From NCBI GenBank assembly GCA_016794625.1, contig JAEUGY010000036.1:1-64000 (forward strand): a stretch of 64,000 bases of DNA, in the 5' to 3' direction. Each line of letters opens with the position of its first letter. Positions within the stretch are counted from its first letter, which is position 1. The notes below the pieces were generated by a model. The model was not told the DNA's origin. It worked only from the letters and a program-made list of their open reading frames with translations, and searched no databases. Position numbers and translations under genes: made by a program. Below are positions 60,263 to 64,000 of the stretch, in pieces. This DNA is from Opitutaceae bacterium (GTDB taxonomy: Bacteria; Verrucomicrobiota; Verrucomicrobiia; Opitutales; Opitutaceae).

Positions 60263-61071
60263 GCCTCCCGGACCCTTTTCCTCGTTATCGTTCCCGTTAT
60301 CTGCCCGCCCTGACAGCGAGCCAGATCGCGGCCCTGCCGGACAAGGCCTGGGCACCCGTAGTCATTGCGACGGGCGCGATTGAACAGCATGGTCCGCACC
60401 TGCCCGTGGCGGTGGACTCCTTCCTCGGACAAGTCTGGGTGACCCGCGCCGCGGAACGGCTCGGACCGGAGGTGTCCTTCTACGTCGCCCCACCCATCAC
60501 GATCGGCAAGAGCAATGAGCACGTCGGGTTTCCCGGCACCCTCATCATCTCCAAAGACCTGCTGCGACTTCAGCTTTTCGCCATCGCCCGCCAGCTCAAG
60601 GCCTGGGGATTTGGGGTCATGGTGATCCTGAACACCCACGGAGGCAACACGTCGGTCGTCACCTACACCCTGCGCGAGATCCGCGCCCAGCTCGGCCTGC
60701 GCGCCGGTTATCTGCGTCCCCAGATCAGCTTCGATCTCACCCCGCAGGAGTTGACCTACGGATTCCACGCCAATCAGTGGGAAACCTCCGCCCTGCTGGC
60801 GCTGGCCCCGGCGCACACCAAACCTGAGTGGGCGGTGTGCCATTATCCCGCTTCGATCCACGACCCGGGTGAGTTGCGTCCGGAAAACGCGCCCGCGACC
60901 TACGCCTGGGCCTCGCAGGACATCTCGCCCAGCGGGATCATGGGCGACGCCCCCGCCGGAACCGCCGCCGACGGCACGCTTTGGAGCGAGCAGGTCGCCG
61001 ACGGTTTCGCCGGCGAGATCAAGCGATGGAGCCTCGACCCCACGCTGGGGGCCTCGGACAGCCTCTTCTGA
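60259..61071 (+). CDS. Creatininase family amidohydrolase
   Basis: A 270-residue metal-dependent hydrolase of the creatininase family, whose members open cyclic amides (creatinine, MftE peptide, FAPy intermediates). The binuclear-site residues are visible: Glu42-x-His44 and His47 in Ile-Glu-Gln-His-Gly-Pro-His-Leu-Pro, Asp53, and His127 in Asn-Thr-His-Gly-Gly-Asn. Glu175 lies in His-Ala-Asn-Gln-Trp-Glu-Thr-Ser. The protein has the usual length. It overlaps the degenerate upstream paralogue by four bases. No other pathway gene is near, so the substrate is unknown. Confidence 0.88.
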   Translation: MSLPDPFPRYRSRYLPALTASQIAALPDKAWAPVVIATGAIEQHGPHLPVAVDSFLGQVWVTRAAERLGPEVSFYVAPPITIGKSNEHVGFPGTLIISKDLLRLQLFAIARQLKAWGFGVMVILNTHGGNTSVVTYTLREIRAQLGLRAGYLRPQISFDLTPQELTYGFHANQWETSALLALAPAHTKPEWAVCHYPASIHDPGELRPENAPATYAWASQDISPSGIMGDAPAGTAADGTLWSEQVADGFAGEIKRWSLDPTLGASDSLF

Positions 61072-61090
61072 TCCTCCGCCGGTGGCCGGC

Positions 61091-62608
61091 TTACATGCCC
61101 TGGCGGGGCAGGACAAACAACAGCACGGCCAGCACGTGGCACGTGCTGCCGCCGACCATGAAGGCATTCCAGACCGCCTGGTGGTAGCGCAGTGAATACC
61201 AACGGAAAAAGAGCAGCCCAATGCCGTACGACACCGCGCCGCCCAGCAGCAGCAGCCAGCCGCCCAGCGGAATGGTGGTGAGCAGCGGTTTGAACGCGGC
61301 GCCGGCCACGGCGAGCGCGCACAGCAGCGCCAACCCCGTCGTCCATTGGGAACGACGTTCACCCGCCCAGAACTGCGCCAACGCGCCGGCGACCCCGAGC
61401 GCCCACACCGCGGAGAACCAGGTCCAACCCCAGGTGCCCGGCTGACGGGAGAGCAGGAAGGGCGTCAGCGTGCCCGCGGCCAGGAGAAAGAGGGCGGCAT
61501 TCACCAGACGGCGGCCGACCTGCGCCGACACGACGCTGCGCCGCAGGTAGTAGCGGGTGTACGCCACATAGAGGAGCAGCAGACTGACCCCGAACACGGT
61601 CGACCCCGCCACATGCCACGCACTGCCGCGCAGGCTGGAAAGCACGATCAGAAGGGTCAGCCCGGCCACGCTCGCGGCGAGTCCCACTCCATGCGTGGTC
61701 CACGAGGCAATGCGCTCGCCGCGGGTGTAGTCGCGCCGAGGAACCGGCGTCGTTTCGCTGGCGAGCGCGCGCCGGCGTTCCACCACCGCCACGGCCTGAC
61801 GATCGAGCCAGCGGATCAAACCGACAGGCTGCGGACTGACGAATTTGTCCTGGGTCCACTCCTCGCCGTCGGCATAAAGGGTCTTGGGGATCACGCAGGT
61901 CCCGAGCGTCCAGTCCGCCACCGGCAGACCGAAGAAGCCGGAAATCGACTCGTTGCAGTCGATCACCGCGTGATGGCGCAGATGGAAGCCGTACACCGGC
62001 TGCCAGAACCAGCCCCAGCGCTTGTGCTCCACCAGCGGCTCCCAGGTGTCCATCGACCAGTGGTTGATCGCGTGGAGCACCTCGTAGAGGGTGATCGACG
62101 TCGCCAGCGCGAGAAACCCCGCGACGAACCAGGGAAACGCCGGGAACAACCACTGCAGCAGCATCAGCAGCGGGGTCATGACCCCGGCAAACACGGCCAG
62201 CGAGTACCAGGGGAAGAAAGAGGCCTCACCCTGCTCGGGTTCGATGATGGGAAACTTGTTCTCGATGTAGAGAAGCCCGCGCCCCCCGCGCGTCGTGCGC
62301 TTGCCGATGCGCGTCAAGGAATGGTGCAGCGTGTGCTGCCGGTACAGCCGGCGCAGGAAGGGAATCGCCGGCAGGTGCAGGACGTAACGATGGAAAAAAT
62401 ACTCCAGGTAGGCGTTGACCAGGCTGATGATCAAAAACGCGGCCACCCCGAGGCCGATCGGGGCGACGAACTGCTGGTTCCAGGTGTCCGGCGCCAGCCA
62501 GTAGAGCAGCGCAAACAACCCTCCGAGGGTCGCCAGAACAGTGAAGGCAAAAAGCGGGAGCGAGAATTCCTCGTGCTCCGCCGCGGGCGGATTGGGCGAA
62601 TGGGACAT
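61091..62608 (-). CDS. Fatty-acid hydroxylase / hemolysin III fusion protein
   Basis: A 505-residue membrane protein of two halves. Residues 1-265 form a membrane di-iron hydroxylase/desaturase of the sterol desaturase group. All histidine boxes are intact: His73-x4-His78, His92-x2-His95-His96, His179-x3-His183 and His209-x2-His212-His213. Residues about 290-505 form a hemolysin III-type seven-helix domain closely similar to the protein at 27141-27806. Every metal-site position has changed there: Ser68/His72 are Tyr350/Tyr354, Asp87 and His88 are Val369 and Asn370, and His194/His198 are Gln477/Asn481. The fused HlyIII half is therefore presumably non-catalytic. The gene is convergent with the creatininase gene (19-bp gap). 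Confidence 0.88.
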   Translation of the reverse strand: MSHSPNPPAAEHEEFSLPLFAFTVLATLGGLFALLYWLAPDTWNQQFVAPIGLGVAAFLIISLVNAYLEYFFHRYVLHLPAIPFLRRLYRQHTLHHSLTRIGKRTTRGGRGLLYIENKFPIIEPEQGEASFFPWYSLAVFAGVMTPLLMLLQWLFPAFPWFVAGFLALATSITLYEVLHAINHWSMDTWEPLVEHKRWGWFWQPVYGFHLRHHAVIDCNESISGFFGLPVADWTLGTCVIPKTLYADGEEWTQDKFVSPQPVGLIRWLDRQAVAVVERRRALASETTPVPRRDYTRGERIASWTTHGVGLAASVAGLTLLIVLSSLRGSAWHVAGSTVFGVSLLLLYVAYTRYYLRRSVVSAQVGRRLVNAALFLLAAGTLTPFLLSRQPGTWGWTWFSAVWALGVAGALAQFWAGERRSQWTTGLALLCALAVAGAAFKPLLTTIPLGGWLLLLGGAVSYGIGLLFFRWYSLRYHQAVWNAFMVGGSTCHVLAVLLFVLPRQGM

Positions 62609-62711
62609 GAACGTGATTCAACTAACTCCGGAACCTCGCCGATGGCAAACCTTGTTCCCGGAACCACCGAAAATGCACCCGGCCGGACCGGAAACACCGA
62701 ATCCGCCGCCT

Positions 62712-63671
62712 CTAGGGCGATGATTTGGCCGGCGCGGCCGCGGCCGGAGCCGGCGCAGGATTCCGCGGCTTCTTTTCGTCGAGGTTTTGGTAGATCTCCT
62801 CGTCGCTGACCTCCGCCGAATCAATTCCCTGGAGCGGCACATCCACTTTGGCCAGCCACACCAAGGCGTTGAGGATCAGCCGGCGTTGGTCGTTGTTCTG
62901 CCAGTTCAGATGAAAATGACCTCCGGTGAAACCGAAACCCCGGCCGCCGTCCGGCCGTTCCACCGCCCACATCATGGTCTCGGGACGCCCTTTCGCCGCC
63001 TGAATGTGCGGATAAGGGCCTTTCGGATGCACATAGGGACCGTCACGAACCGCATCCGAAGGCGTGGCCACCAGGATGTCGGACACGCCCTTTTTGCCAT
63101 CGCGGAAACGCATGTTGAAATACCACTCGTCCTTGGTCTTGAACGGCTTCACTCCCCGGGTGATCGGATGGTTCGGCAGTTCCTTGTACTCGGCCTCCCA
63201 AATGGGATTGCAGGAAAAAGCGGTCTCATAGTGACCGCCGATCCATTCCTTCCACTCCACACCGCCAGTCATGGGCAACACCTCAACCGCGTAATGCGCA
63301 CAGCCAAAACCGACGCCCTTTTTCATGAGACCGCGCAGGACCTCGAGGCGATTGTTCTGCACGGCGAGGTGCTTGCCTCCGCCGTCCGAGTAGATGAAGA
63401 CCGCGTCCGCGCCTTCGAACACACTGTTGTCGTCCACGGTCTGTCCATCGACCACCTTGGTCGGCCAGCCGTTCGTGATCAGCAAGGTCTTCAACCCCGG
63501 TACATGCACCAGGCGCTTCTGTAAGAGCATGGAGCCCGCCCGGAACTCATGCATCAGGGGCGGATGGCTGACCGGACCGGCAATCATCACGAGCTTTCGA
63601 TCGGCCGCCCCCAAACTGGCGGCGGCACAAGCGGCGAACACGAACACGAGGAAACGGGACAACGTCATCAT
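62712..63671 (-). CDS. ThuA domain-containing protein, secreted
   Basis: A 319-residue exported protein with a signal peptide (hydrophobic core 5-22, Leu-Gly-Ala-Ala). It carries a ThuA-type flavodoxin/amidotransferase-like domain (about 27-280), with Ile-Ala-Gly-Pro-Val-Ser-His-Pro-Pro at the first strand. Gly-Cys-Ala-His-Tyr (where the glutamine amidotransferase nucleophile would be) and Gly-Phe-Thr-Gly-Gly-His follow. ThuA proteins were named from a trehalose-utilisation gene and are common in sugar catabolism of Verrucomicrobiota; their biochemical role is unclear. The tail is Pro/Ala-rich. It starts at 63671 and is divergent from the TerB-like gene. Confidence 0.87.
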   Translation of the reverse strand: MMTLSRFLVFVFAACAAASLGAADRKLVMIAGPVSHPPLMHEFRAGSMLLQKRLVHVPGLKTLLITNGWPTKVVDGQTVDDNSVFEGADAVFIYSDGGGKHLAVQNNRLEVLRGLMKKGVGFGCAHYAVEVLPMTGGVEWKEWIGGHYETAFSCNPIWEAEYKELPNHPITRGVKPFKTKDEWYFNMRFRDGKKGVSDILVATPSDAVRDGPYVHPKGPYPHIQAAKGRPETMMWAVERPDGGRGFGFTGGHFHLNWQNNDQRRLILNALVWLAKVDVPLQGIDSAEVSDEEIYQNLDEKKPRNPAPAPAAAAPAKSSP

Positions 63672-63854
63672 CGGAAACAGAGGGAGTAATCCAGGGCCGG
63701 CCTGCGGGGTGGCGGCCCACCGTTCTCACGCAAAGGGTTTCCTCGCCTGAAAGCGAGCGTGCATTCCACCGTCGCGACAGGATGCGTGTTTTCGCCCTCG
63801 CCAGGCCCGAAATGGGGTTGCCCCCGGCGCGCGGGTCCGGAAAGGATTCTCATC

Positions 63855-64000
63855 ATGTCCTTCCGTTCCTTGTTTCGACTGTCCAGCCAGCCGGACGATG
63901 GCCTGACCCAGGCTGAGCGTGAGGCGATCGTGGACGTGCTTCACTACTGCATGTATGCAGACAAGCATATTGCCACGACCGAAGACGACCTGATCGAGGC
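63855..64000 (+). CDS. TerB-like protein, N-terminal part (runs off the window)
   Basis: The frame starting at ATG 63855 (Met-Ser-Phe-Arg-Ser-Leu-Phe) stays open to the last base. Residues about 20-48 resemble the first helices of TerB/DjlA-type domains, with Met-Tyr-Ala-Asp-Lys-His-Ile-Ala-Thr-Thr-Glu-Asp where the family has an acidic loop. TerB-family proteins are helical and metal-binding or co-chaperone-like. Only 48 residues are visible, so the assignment is tentative. Confidence 0.5.
   Translation, partial: MSFRSLFRLSSQPDDGLTQAEREAIVDVLHYCMYADKHIATTEDDLIE

Noticed and set aside
60259..61071. Linking the creatininase gene to the methyl-transfer operon as a creatinine or N-methylhydantoin pathway
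   Set aside because: The genes are 18 kb apart with many unrelated genes between, and the creatininase family has many other substrates.

Overview
The window looks like a GC-rich chromosomal segment from a member of Verrucomicrobiota, most likely family Opitutaceae (inference from content; no rRNA is present). The clues are a VPDSG-CTERM protein-sorting tail (12763-13446), a DUF1549/DUF1553 - DUF1501 - PPC-domain gene triad of the planctomycete/verrucomicrobial type (43690-49148), and a tandemly fused double-length UvrA of the kind known from Chlamydiota (1776-7574). Genes are dense, often coupled by 4-base ATGA overlaps, and few starts have a clear Shine-Dalgarno sequence. I see no tRNA, rRNA, CRISPR array, transposase, phage gene or replication origin.

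Layout. 1-1400: end of an unknown gene, a small hypothetical, a GNAT acetyltransferase and a DUF1428 protein. 1776-11468: giant UvrA, a palindromic repeat array, a receiver-only response regulator, a membrane coiled-coil protein and glutamate dehydrogenase. 11552-19531: oxidoreductases, including a minus-strand operon (Ldh2-type dehydrogenase, Gfo/Idh/MocA oxidoreductase, L-2-hydroxyglutarate oxidase) divergent from an MFS transporter. 19599-27806: envelope genes (secreted hypotheticals, a 1371-residue AsmA-like protein, an LpxR-like lipid A deacylase, a hemolysin III) interspersed with two more repeat arrays. 27999-33596: an FAD oxidoreductase and two glycosidases in one transcription unit. 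33740-42401: a nine-gene corrinoid-dependent methyl-transfer operon. 43690-49148: the DUF1549/DUF1501/PPC triad. 49145-55363: a sugar symporter, a LacI regulator and a 1152-residue phosphorylase-like protein. 55385-64000: carbonic anhydrase, a multi-TonB-domain protein, a GspF-like protein, a creatininase-fold pair, a fatty-acid-hydroxylase/hemolysin III fusion, a ThuA-domain protein and the start of a TerB-like gene.

The most interesting system is the 33740-42401 operon. It encodes a UroD-fold methyltransferase, its corrinoid shuttle protein, a methyl-H4folate:corrinoid methyltransferase, a methylene-H4folate reductase with a MetV-like cysteine-rich C-terminus, an amidohydrolase, a [2Fe-2S] ASKHA corrinoid reactivator, a MetH-reactivation-like protein and two small unknown proteins. 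Together they would strip a methyl group from an unidentified substrate and feed it into the folate C1 pool. The UroD-like protein lacks the His-x-Cys...Cys zinc site of the MtaA/MtbA thiol methyltransferases, so its substrate chemistry is probably different.

Other notable items are GTAG/GGAG-headed palindromic repeats with REP/BIME architecture in four intergenic regions, a hemolysin III domain that has lost all its zinc-ligand positions and is fused to a membrane di-iron hydroxylase, and an apparently dead creatininase-fold protein translationally coupled to an intact one.
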